Of a DNA stretch of 13,206 nt, positions 6,914 to 13,206 are shown piece by piece. This stretch comes from Saprospiraceae bacterium. Its GTDB lineage: Bacteria > Bacteroidota > Bacteroidia > Chitinophagales > Saprospiraceae. Each line of letters starts with the position of its first letter. The stretch's first letter is position 1. Below the pieces are notes generated by a model. That model did not search any database. It saw only the letters and a list, made by a program, of their open reading frames with translations, and was not told where the DNA came from. The stretch is taken from contig SLKL01000273.1 of the NCBI GenBank assembly GCA_007134625.1, positions 1-13,206 on the forward strand, read 5' to 3'. A program made the position numbers and the translations under genes.

Positions 6914-7828
6914 CTGAAAACTTTAAATAAATACCTGATCGTCCTATCCGGTCCGACTGCATCCGGAAAATCTTCGCTTGCGTTAAAGCTGGCTGAATTG
7001 TATAAAGCGCCCATCATATCAGCTGATAGCCGTCAAATTTACCGCTACATGGATATTGGCACTTCAAAGGTTTCCAAAACAGATCAGCAAAGGGCTAAAC
7101 ATTACCTTATTGATATACTGGAGCCCGGGCAATCCTTTTCTGCAGGCAAATTCGAGGAGCTGGGAGATCAATTACTCAAGGAAATATTTAGTAATAAAGA
7201 CGTTGCCATTCTCTGTGGTGGAACAGCCTTTTATATTGAAAGTCTAATCTATGGTCTCGACAATTTCCCTACTGTATCCAATGAAATTAAACTCGGGCTT
7301 GAGGACGATTTAGCGAAACTTGGATTAGCTGTTTTAGTTGAAGAATTAAAAGAAATTGACCCCGAATTAGCGGACAAAATGGACCTCAACAATCACCGCC
7401 GTGTAATGAGGGCATTAGGTATTTACAGGCAAACCGGGAAATCACCATCGTCATTTTTTAACAAGAAGAAAAAAGAACTAAATTACCAACCCATTTTTAT
7501 TCTTTTAATGCCCGATCGTCAAGAGCTATATGAAAAAATTAATTTCAGGGTGGATGAAATGATGGCTGAAGGGTTGGAACAGGAGGCTCGGTTTATATTT
7601 GAAAAATATCCTGAGCAATTTTCTGCAACCGTTGGTTATGCTGAGTTCAGGGAATACTTTGAGGGAAACAGGTCCCTGAAAGAAGTAATCGAACTAATAA
7701 AAAGAAACACCAGAAGATATGCCAAAAGACAAATGACATGGTTCCGTGGCAAAAATGAGTGGAAACAATTTCATCCCAATGAAAAAGAAGAGATTTTTAA
7801 TTTTCTCAACAAACAACTGAGTGCTTAG
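6914..7828 (+). CDS. miaA: tRNA dimethylallyltransferase MiaA, non-standard start
   Basis: MiaA transfers a dimethylallyl group to the N6 of A37 in tRNAs reading UNN codons. The P-loop GPTASGKS is at residues 13-20 if the CTG at 6914 is the start. The substrate-binding motif SADSRQIYRYMDIGT, the GGTAFYIESL motif, NNHRRVMRALGIY and a GYAEFREYF segment near the C-terminus follow in normal order. With CTG the protein has 304 residues, normal for the family. Starting at the first usable TTG (6998) would remove the P-loop and give an inactive 276-residue protein. Between the in-frame stop at 6908-6910 and the P-loop there is no ATG, GTG or TTG. An out-of-frame ATG at 6903 opens a four-codon frame (MDKI) whose TGA overlaps the CTG. 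Either CTG initiates, perhaps by re-initiation, or one A is missing in the A4 run at 6909-6912. Confidence 0.9.
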   Translation: MKTLNKYLIVLSGPTASGKSSLALKLAELYKAPIISADSRQIYRYMDIGTSKVSKTDQQRAKHYLIDILEPGQSFSAGKFEELGDQLLKEIFSNKDVAILCGGTAFYIESLIYGLDNFPTVSNEIKLGLEDDLAKLGLAVLVEELKEIDPELADKMDLNNHRRVMRALGIYRQTGKSPSSFFNKKKKELNYQPIFILLMPDRQELYEKINFRVDEMMAEGLEQEARFIFEKYPEQFSATVGYAEFREYFEGNRSLKEVIELIKRNTRRYAKRQMTWFRGKNEWKQFHPNEKEEIFNFLNKQLSA

Positions 7829-7875
7829 AAGATTTTTTTTATCACAATTTGGTAAAAAAAGTTTAATGATACTAA

Positions 7876-7929
7876 AAAACAGGGCTGATTACAGATCACA
7901 TCAGAACATCTGAATATATCAGCCGTTTT
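7876..7929 (+). terminator. Hairpin terminator after miaA, possibly bidirectional
   Basis: GGCTGAT (7883-7889) pairs with ATCAGCC (7918-7924). Inside it CAGAT (7892-7896) pairs with ATCTG (7908-7912). Outside it AAAAC (7876-7880) can pair with GTTTT (7925-7929), leaving a two-base AG bulge. The A-rich left and T-rich right flanks suit termination on either strand. It ends one base before the -33 element of the paaA promoter. Confidence 0.6.
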
Positions 7930-7930
7930 C

Positions 7931-7961
7931 TTGGTGAAAATCGTAAAATTCATTAATTTTG
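7931..7961 (+). promoter_or_regulatory. Bacteroidota-type promoter of the paaABCD operon
   Basis: TTG at 7931-7933 and TAATTTTG at 7954-7961 are separated by 20 bases, matching the TTG-N19-21-TAnnTTTG consensus of the Bacteroidota sigma factor. The ATG of paaA follows at 7983, giving a leader of roughly 15 bases that is A-rich, as is usual in this phylum. Confidence 0.75.
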
Positions 7962-7982
7962 AGCCAATAAAAAAACAGACAT

Positions 7983-8936
7983 ATGAGCGAATCGTCAATG
8001 CTGGAAAAATTCGAAGATAAGATAAAAAGAGAGGTAAAGATTGAACCAAGAGAGTGGATGCCTGATGCTTACAGGAAAACATTGGTACGGCAAATTTCTC
8101 AACACGCACATTCTGAAATAGTCGGAATGTTACCTGAGGCCAATTGGATTACAAGAGCCCCGAGTATGAGGAGAAAAGTTGCCCTATTAGCTAAAGTTCA
8201 GGATGAGGCCGGTCATGGCCTGTATTTATATAGTGCAGCTGAAACCCTTGGAACCTCTCGGAAAGAGATGGTTGATGACTTATTGAGTGGAAAAGCTAAA
8301 TATTCCTCAATTTTCAATTATCCAACAATTACCTGGGCAGACATAGGTGCCATTGGATGGTTAGTGGATGGCGCGGCTATTATGAATCAGGTACCGCTTT
8401 GCAGAACGAGCTACGGTCCTTATGCAAGAGCGATGGTCAGAATTTGTAAGGAAGAATCATTCCATCAGCGTCAGGGATATGAAATTATGCTTACTTTGGC
8501 GCAGGGTTCAGAGGAACAAAAAGCCATGGCACAGGATGCTCTTGATCGCTGGTGGTGGCCAAGTCTGATGATGTTTGGCCCATCAGACAAAGACTCCAAA
8601 CACAGCGCTCAATCGATGGCCTGGAAAATCAAAAGAAAATCCAATGACGAGTTAAGACAAAACTTTGTTGATGCAACCGTGCCACAAGCCAGACTTATAG
8701 GTTTAACTATTCCCGACCCGGATTTAAAGTGGAATGAGGAAAGAGGGTCCTATGACTTCGGTGAGATTGATTGGGAAGAATTTTGGAATGTAGTTAAGGG
8801 TAACGGTCCATGTAATAAACAAAGATTGGATGCCAGAAACAAAGCGCATGAAGAAGGCCGCTGGGTAAGAGAAGCTGCACTTGCCTTTGCAGAAAAACAA
8901 GCTAAAAGAAAATCAGAAAAGGAACAGGTTGCTTAA
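7983..8936 (+). CDS. paaA: Phenylacetyl-CoA 1,2-epoxidase subunit PaaA (catalytic)
   Basis: 317 residues with a close PaaA match along the whole length. PaaA is the diiron catalytic subunit of the complex that epoxidises the ring of phenylacetyl-CoA, the committing step of aerobic phenylacetate breakdown. The ferritin-like carboxylate/His ligand pattern is present: E45 in [10 protein letters not shown]75 and H78 in QDEAGHG, D129 in LVDGAA, and E158 and H161 in [11 protein letters not shown]. The N-terminal [17 protein letters not shown] and the later [15 protein letters not shown] segments are typical of the family. Its start lies a short leader downstream of a strong promoter. It is first of four genes packed with 1-26-base gaps (paaA-B-C-D). 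Confidence 0.96.
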   Translation: MSESSMLEKFEDKIKREVKIEPREWMPDAYRKTLVRQISQHAHSEIVGMLPEANWITRAPSMRRKVALLAKVQDEAGHGLYLYSAAETLGTSRKEMVDDLLSGKAKYSSIFNYPTITWADIGAIGWLVDGAAIMNQVPLCRTSYGPYARAMVRICKEESFHQRQGYEIMLTLAQGSEEQKAMAQDALDRWWWPSLMMFGPSDKDSKHSAQSMAWKIKRKSNDELRQNFVDATVPQARLIGLTIPDPDLKWNEERGSYDFGEIDWEEFWNVVKGNGPCNKQRLDARNKAHEEGRWVREAALAFAEKQAKRKSEKEQVA

Positions 8937-8947
8937 AATCAAATATT

Positions 8948-9238
8948 ATGAATGAAAAGAATGACTGGCCACTTTGGGAAGTATTTATAAGGAGTAGATC
9001 TGGATTAAATCACAAACATGTAGGTAGTTTACATGCTGCAGACGCTGATATGGCTATCGAAAATGCAAGGGATGTTTACACCAGAAGAAATGAAGGAATC
9101 AGTATTTGGGTAGTCGAATCCAAATATGTTATAGCCTCTAATCCTGGTGATGAGGAATCTTTGTTCGACCCTGCAGATAATAAAATTTACCGTCATCCGA
9201 CTTTTTACGAACTTCCCGATGAAGTCAAACACATGTAA
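8948..9238 (+). CDS. paaB: Phenylacetyl-CoA epoxidase subunit PaaB
   Basis: 96 residues, the normal size. The N-terminal WPLWEVFIRSRSGLNHKHVG and the following SLHAADADMAIENARDVYTRR are hallmarks of PaaB. It is a small non-catalytic subunit that links PaaAC units in the larger assembly and is needed in vivo. It begins 11 bases after paaA. The protein ends with YELPDEVKHM; nothing is truncated. Confidence 0.95.
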   Translation: MNEKNDWPLWEVFIRSRSGLNHKHVGSLHAADADMAIENARDVYTRRNEGISIWVVESKYVIASNPGDEESLFDPADNKIYRHPTFYELPDEVKHM

Positions 9239-9264
9239 ACTAATCAGCCTCTAACTTTATAAAT

Positions 9265-10032
9265 ATGCGTGCTTACACTTCTTATGAACCTTTGACAGAA
9301 TATGTGCTGCGATGTGCAGATAATACTTTGGTCTTAGGTCATCGCATTTCAGAATGGTGCGGTCATGGTCCCATTTTAGAACAGGATATCGCTTTGACAA
9401 ACATGGCGCTTGACCTGCTCGGACAATCAAGAATGTACCTTAAATATGCAGCTGAACTTCTTGGACATGAGGAAACGGAAGACAGCGTAGCTTTTTTGAG
9501 AGATGCCATGCAATTCAGAAATAGTTTGTTGGTGGAGCAGCCCAACGGTGACTTCGCACACACCATTGTAAGGAGTTTAATTTTTGATAGTTTTCATTAT
9601 TTTTTCTCCGAACAACTAATCCGAAGTAAAGATCAGCAGCTAGCAGACATTGCAGCCAAATCCCTGAAAGAAATCACTTACCACAGAAAATTTAGCTCAG
9701 AATGGTCCATAAGACTTGGTGACGGTACTGAAGAATCTAACCGAAGAATGCAAACTGCAATCGATGATTTGTGGCGTTATAAGGGTGAGTTACTTACTCC
9801 TGATGAGATTGATAACGAAATGAAAGAAAAGGGAATAGGTGTCGATCTTAATCTGATTGCACCCTCGGTAGACAATTACCTGTCTCAGGTTCTAAGCAGG
9901 GCTAATCTACAACTTCCTCAGGATGAATTTATGCAAAAAGGGGGTAAACAAGGCTTACATTCTGAGCATCTTGGCTATATCCTCGCAGAATTACAATTTA
10001 TGCAAAGGGCATATCCCGGTTTAAACTGGTAA
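9265..10032 (+). CDS. paaC: Phenylacetyl-CoA epoxidase subunit PaaC (structural)
   Basis: 255 residues, the expected size. This is the second ferritin-fold subunit, which pairs with PaaA and lacks a working diiron site. Typical segments are HRISEWCGHGPILEQDIALTNMALDLLGQ near the N-terminus (given in part: residues about 26-54), EQPNGDFAHTIVR in the middle, and KEITYHRKFSSEWSIRLGDG followed by EESNRRMQTAIDDLW. It starts 26 bases after paaB and ends 1 base before paaD, in the standard order. Confidence 0.95.
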   Translation: MRAYTSYEPLTEYVLRCADNTLVLGHRISEWCGHGPILEQDIALTNMALDLLGQSRMYLKYAAELLGHEETEDSVAFLRDAMQFRNSLLVEQPNGDFAHTIVRSLIFDSFHYFFSEQLIRSKDQQLADIAAKSLKEITYHRKFSSEWSIRLGDGTEESNRRMQTAIDDLWRYKGELLTPDEIDNEMKEKGIGVDLNLIAPSVDNYLSQVLSRANLQLPQDEFMQKGGKQGLHSEHLGYILAELQFMQRAYPGLNW

Positions 10033-10033
10033 A

Positions 10034-10540
10034 ATGACTTTAACAACTGATAAAGAAATAAAGCACCCGGAAATATGGGAAATCCTGGAACAGGTCAAAG
10101 ACCCTGAAATACCTGTTATTTCAGTTGTTGACCTGGGTATCATTCGGGCTGTGGATAAAGAAAACGGAAAGGTTATTGTCACCATAACCCCAACTTATTC
10201 GGGTTGTCCTGCTATGAGTGTGATTCGATTGGAAATCACCACTGCCCTACTGGATGCAGGATTCAAAAATGTTGAAGTTGTTACTGTCCTTCATCCTGCA
10301 TGGACCACAAAATGGATGTCGGAAAAAGGGAAAAAGGCCCTGCGCGAATACGGAATAGCTCCACCACTCGACGATCAGGCTGGTGAAATTGAACTTTTCG
10401 GTGAAATGCCTGCCATCCAATGTCCACATTGTGGATCTATGAACACAAAAATGACCAACAAATTTGGCTCAACTCCCTGCAAGTCTCTTCATCAATGTAA
10501 TGACTGCCTTGAGCCTTTTGATTATTTTAAGTGCCATTGA
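10034..10540 (+). CDS. paaD: PaaD, MIP18/DUF59-family maturation factor
   Basis: 168 residues. The N-terminal MIP18/DUF59 domain shows VKDPEIPVISVVDLGIIR (about 21-38) and TYSGCPAMSVI with the conserved Cys. The C-terminal tail has a metal-binding ribbon: CPHCG, then a Cys after STP, then CNDC. PaaD is needed for an active PaaABCE complex in bacteria that carry it, probably through iron or iron-sulfur insertion, though it is not a stable subunit. Its ATG is one base after the paaC stop, so the two are translationally coupled. The usual next gene, paaE (ferredoxin-type reductase), does not follow. Confidence 0.93.
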   Translation: MTLTTDKEIKHPEIWEILEQVKDPEIPVISVVDLGIIRAVDKENGKVIVTITPTYSGCPAMSVIRLEITTALLDAGFKNVEVVTVLHPAWTTKWMSEKGKKALREYGIAPPLDDQAGEIELFGEMPAIQCPHCGSMNTKMTNKFGSTPCKSLHQCNDCLEPFDYFKCH

Positions 10541-10553
10541 TGAGTCCACTCAT
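10540..10553 (+). terminator. Small hairpin at the end of paaABCD
   Basis: ATGAG(T) and (A)CTCAT form a 14-base perfect dyad overlapping the last base of the paaD stop codon. There is no T run after it, so its role as a terminator is uncertain. The 164 bases from here to the next gene hold a promoter but no other gene. Confidence 0.3.
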
Positions 10554-10640
10554 TGATAAGATGGTAAATCCTAAATCAAACTTCTCAATCTAACTATAGT
10601 GAGTACTGACTTTAGAAAAGCTGAAATAACTTTTTCATTT

Positions 10641-10671
10641 TAGCTGTTTTACAGAAAAATCATTAGTTTTG
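10641..10671 (+). promoter_or_regulatory. Promoter of the lipoprotein gene
   Basis: TAGTTTTG (10664-10671) matches TAnnTTTG exactly. A TTTAG stretch ending at 10643 stands 20 bases upstream in the -33 position, with one mismatch to TTTG. The likely start ATG is at 10705. This box also contains the in-frame TTG at 10669, which therefore should not be a start codon. Confidence 0.55.
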
Positions 10672-10704
10672 CCATGGCCACCAAAAAAGTTAACTTTATT
10701 AGCT

Positions 10705-11991
10705 ATGCGCTTTTTCTACCTTTTGCTTCTTTCTTTGCCGTTTCTAATTTTTAATTCCTGCTCTAAGGATGATGACATTGAAGATCAAATTGAGATCCCG
10801 ACTACTGACACTATTAAACCTATAAACCTGTGGGAATATAAAATTGATCTCCCTTTAGATGGTCAAAGCAGAAGTGATAGTTTATTCCGATTAGTAATGG
10901 TTGATGATGTAATTCTGGTCATGAATAATGGAAATGGGAGCCTGCATGGATTGAGCACCAATGGCGATTTGCTTTGGAAAAATAGTAACTTTGGAAAAAA
11001 TGGACTGTTCGATATCTTTAAAGCCGGAGATAACTACATTGTTTACAACAACCAAATAGAGACACCGGGAGATTATCAAACACTTAACATTCAAAGTGGT
11101 GAAACCTTCCATAAAAAAATCAGTGATGAAATTGAAGAAATAAATTTTCTTTGGAAATACAACATCAGTCATCACGATAAATATATGCTGCTGCAGGGTT
11201 TGGTTTTTGACATGGAAGAAAATATTCACGAATTCCATATTATTGACATGGCTAACAATCAACTCGTTAAAAAATTGGAGATTCAAATTGATGGAACCCA
11301 TAAGGGTAAATGGGGAAAAATAGTAGTTGATGATAAAAACCACAAAATGTACGGATGGTACAATCATGAAATCGAGAAGTTCTCTCACTTTGGCTTAATC
11401 GAAATTGATATGGAGTCATACGAATACAGTCATTTTCAAATTGAAAGATCTGAATTTGAATTGGACCTTAAATATCATCCATTAATCCTATTTGATACTA
11501 CAGTTTATATTCCATTTGGCACAGAGCCCTATCCTTTGATTTCCTATGATATTAAAAACCGGAAATTCAACTGGAGGACTTTCGGCTCAATTTCTGATCC
11601 CTTTATAGAATTTGTCTTTGAACAACCGCATATTTTGTCATTTCAGTCAAACCACACCGTTTCAGATTACGAGTGGGTACAAACTAAGATGTCAGCAGTA
11701 TCACCTGAAACCGGCAGGAATAACTGGAACATAAACAATCTAATAAAAATCTTTGATCCTGTATCTTTTTATAGACCTGATAATTTGGGCATATTACTCC
11801 AACATTCATCGTCATCAGTAAATATTATCATTATCGATCTTGAGACAGGTCATAAGAAAGGGATTATTCATGCAAATGAGGTTTCAGGGACTGAAAGTTT
11901 TCTCAGTTCACCTTTGATTGATGAAAGAAACAATCGGCTTTACATCATAGATGATGATTTGACGCTTCATGCAATTGAGTGGCCTTATTAA
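10705..11991 (+). CDS. Lipoprotein with predicted PQQ/WD40-like beta-propeller
   Basis: 428 residues from ATG 10705. The frame is open 12 codons further upstream to TTG 10669, but that TTG sits inside the promoter box, while ATG 10705 gives a clean lipoprotein signal: MR, a hydrophobic run, then lipobox FNSC with Cys 19 as the lipidated residue. The Cys is followed by SKDDD, which resembles the K-(D/E)2 surface-export signal of Bacteroidota lipoproteins, so the protein is probably on the cell surface. The rest is a series of beta-strand-rich repeats such as GSLHGLSTNGDLLWK, PLISYDIKNRKFNWR and SSPLIDERNNRLYIIDDDLTLHAIEW, as in PQQ-like propellers. No catalytic motif is recognised; specific function unknown. 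It converges with the OMP gene, 16 bases away. Confidence 0.75.
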   Translation: MRFFYLLLLSLPFLIFNSCSKDDDIEDQIEIPTTDTIKPINLWEYKIDLPLDGQSRSDSLFRLVMVDDVILVMNNGNGSLHGLSTNGDLLWKNSNFGKNGLFDIFKAGDNYIVYNNQIETPGDYQTLNIQSGETFHKKISDEIEEINFLWKYNISHHDKYMLLQGLVFDMEENIHEFHIIDMANNQLVKKLEIQIDGTHKGKWGKIVVDDKNHKMYGWYNHEIEKFSHFGLIEIDMESYEYSHFQIERSEFELDLKYHPLILFDTTVYIPFGTEPYPLISYDIKNRKFNWRTFGSISDPFIEFVFEQPHILSFQSNHTVSDYEWVQTKMSAVSPETGRNNWNINNLIKIFDPVSFYRPDNLGILLQHSSSSVNIIIIDLETGHKKGIIHANEVSGTESFLSSPLIDERNNRLYIIDDDLTLHAIEWPY

Positions 11992-12007
11992 CTTGAGCAG
12001 ATGTGAT

Positions 12008-13099
12008 TTAGAAAAACAACCTGATTCCGTAAAACACATTAAACACATAGGGTTTTTCATCAATATCATCCCAGGATAATCTACCGAAGTCAGTGCCAAG
12101 CTCTAGGGCTACAGATGGACCAATAAGATAATTAACACCTGCTCCACCGGAATAAAACTGATAGGTTGTTTCAGTGCCAAAACCGGACAAATTGATTCCA
12201 CCAAACTCATAATTTCCCTGTGCAAACAGCAAAAGGCGTTCCGAACGCAGGAGAATATAGTACCGCAAACCGGGTGCTATTGCAAAAACGGTTGTGGCGT
12301 TGCTGACACCCATTTCACTGAAATTAACAATTCCCAGTCCGATATTAAAAACAGTTCTGTCACTTAGGAAAAAACCAACACCGATATCGAATTTACTGAC
12401 ACTTCCGCGTTCCCCACTTGAATTGCTTATATTTATGGCATCGGCTTTGAGTTCTGTTTCCGTAAAGCCCAGCGTATTCCCAAGTCCCTCATTGAAGGAA
12501 TTATTCAAAGTAGAACCGGCTGATAAGGTTATACTACCACGTCCAAATAGCCGCTCTGTTTCCTCCAAAGCTTCTTTAGAACGCTCACTAATTGTGGCCA
12601 TCCAACCAAGCGTGAAAGATAAATTCTCGTACCGGAGTTGTCCTGTATTCAGATTTTCCATGAAGGAAACACCCAAACCGATCTCAAAACCAAGACCAGG
12701 ACTAACTTCATAGCTCATTCCGGCAGAAGGTGCGAAGTACCATCGGGATAAAGTTTCTGCATCCTCAAGATATTCAGCCAACACTCCACCTTCTAATTGC
12801 CCGAAAAAATGGAAATTTTCCGAAGATGGATTTATGTAATACCTTCCAAAAATAGAATAAAGGGAAGTTCCTCTATTCCTCCCGTCTGTAAAAAAGCCCT
12901 TACCTCCGTACTTTACTCCAACTGCAAGAAAATCTTTAGGTAAGTATCCCAATGTAAGGTATAATTGAGGAAAGCTGTAATCTACCTCATAGTCATAAAG
13001 CGTCTTGCCATTAAAATCCACCAACCAACTTCCCTTTTCAATTTGGCTGAAAACGAATTGCGAATAAAAAAATAAAATAGTGATGATGAGTATGCGCAT
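12008..13099 (-). CDS. Outer-membrane beta-barrel protein with internal duplication
   Basis: 363 residues from ATG 13099. The frame continues upstream to an ATG at 13141, but the shorter start puts MRILIITILFFYSQFVFSQ at the very N-terminus as a normal signal peptide, and it avoids overlap with the upstream gene ending at 13113. The mature protein is made of alternating hydrophobic/aromatic beta strands and ends in YGIRLFF, the C-terminal Phe signature of outer-membrane barrels. Residues about 23-171 and 187-363 look like two copies of one barrel domain: RYYINPSSENFHFFGQ matches RYYILLRSERLLLFAQ, and APSAGMSYEVSPGLGFEIG matches SGGAGVNYLIGPSVALELG. Each copy resembles the OmpX-like OMP_b-brl domains. 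Ligand or cargo unknown. Confidence 0.8.
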   Translation of the reverse strand: MRILIITILFFYSQFVFSQIEKGSWLVDFNGKTLYDYEVDYSFPQLYLTLGYLPKDFLAVGVKYGGKGFFTDGRNRGTSLYSIFGRYYINPSSENFHFFGQLEGGVLAEYLEDAETLSRWYFAPSAGMSYEVSPGLGFEIGLGVSFMENLNTGQLRYENLSFTLGWMATISERSKEALEETERLFGRGSITLSAGSTLNNSFNEGLGNTLGFTETELKADAINISNSSGERGSVSKFDIGVGFFLSDRTVFNIGLGIVNFSEMGVSNATTVFAIAPGLRYYILLRSERLLLFAQGNYEFGGINLSGFGTETTYQFYSGGAGVNYLIGPSVALELGTDFGRLSWDDIDEKPYVFNVFYGIRLFF

Positions 13100-13112
13100 T
13101 ATTAGTAGGTGT

Positions 13113-13206
13113 TTAGTCAAATAAAGATTTTTGCTCTCCATTGTTCAAATCAAAATCAATACTATCACCAACCTTCAATTTATTTGAGGTAGTATCATTT
13201 TCTTCC
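13113..13206 (-). CDS. C-terminal end of an unidentified protein (5' part beyond the right edge)
   Basis: On the minus strand one frame is open from the window edge to TAA at 13115-13113, giving 30 residues: EENDTTSNKLKVGDSIDFDL, then NNGEQKSLFD. The acidic, well-behaved composition, and the stop placed 13 bases before the OMP ATG, suggest a real gene upstream in the same operon. The family cannot be recognised from so few residues. Confidence 0.5.
   Translation of the reverse strand, partial: EENDTTSNKLKVGDSIDFDLNNGEQKSLFD

Noticed and set aside
7829..7860. T8 run and A7 run just after miaA as a second terminator
   Set aside because: Only A/T pairing is possible and the longer G+C-containing hairpin downstream explains termination better.
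7825..8109. Minus-strand 94-residue frame across the miaA-paaA gap
   Set aside because: It overlaps the 5' end of paaA and the terminator/promoter region, and its protein shows no family character.
10541..10668. Small RNA or hidden gene between paaD and the lipoprotein
   Set aside because: Only short imperfect AT-rich inverted repeats around AGCTG are seen; there is no frame, and the stretch is explained by a hairpin and a promoter.
10891..11388. Minus-strand 165-residue frame inside the lipoprotein gene
   Set aside because: It has no recognisable domain and is fully covered by a plus-strand gene with a signal peptide and repeats.
12294..12713. Plus-strand 139-residue frame inside the OMP gene
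   Set aside because: It is Ser/Pro/Leu-rich antisense of beta-strand coding sequence; no motif, no promoter.

Overview
The window looks like a chromosomal segment of a low-GC member of the Bacteroidota, probably of the Cytophagales type. Three signs point that way: Bacteroidota-style promoter boxes (TAnnTTTG, with TTG about 20 bases upstream) before several genes, a lipoprotein signal followed by an acidic stretch, and an outer-membrane beta-barrel protein ending in Phe. No rRNA, tRNA, CRISPR array, transposase or integrase was seen. The assignment to a group rests on sequence style and protein family only.

Left part, minus strand (right end 5057, running off the left edge). Four genes lie head to tail: a WYL-domain transcription regulator, a large AAA+ protein with a C-terminal M41 (FtsH-type) zinc-peptidase domain, a coiled-coil DUF2130 protein with a nuclease-like core, and an agmatine/peptidyl-arginine deiminase-family enzyme whose GTG start overlaps the DUF2130 stop. 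The AAA+ protein is the most unusual object here. Its ATPase half reads like a Clp/Hsp100 module rather than the FtsH ATPase, it has no membrane segment, and it carries a long insertion between Walker B and sensor 1. A WYL regulator beside an ATPase-protease and a nuclease-like protein recalls stress or anti-phage loci, but the sequence does not prove this.

Middle, plus strand. A 431-base divergent intergenic region with a 20-bp dyad and a separated inverted repeat is followed by a FAD-linked 2-hydroxyacid dehydrogenase (GlcD type) and miaA (tRNA dimethylallyltransferase). The miaA frame has no normal start codon before its P-loop: it either starts at CTG or an A is missing in a short A run. 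A hairpin terminator then abuts a strong promoter for paaABCD, which encodes the phenylacetyl-CoA epoxidase subunits and the maturation factor PaaD. The reductase gene paaE is not next to them.

Right part. A surface-type lipoprotein with a predicted beta-propeller (plus strand) converges with an outer-membrane protein (minus strand) that looks like two tandem copies of a small beta-barrel domain. The last 94 bases hold the C-terminus of another minus-strand gene, ending 13 bases before the OMP start.
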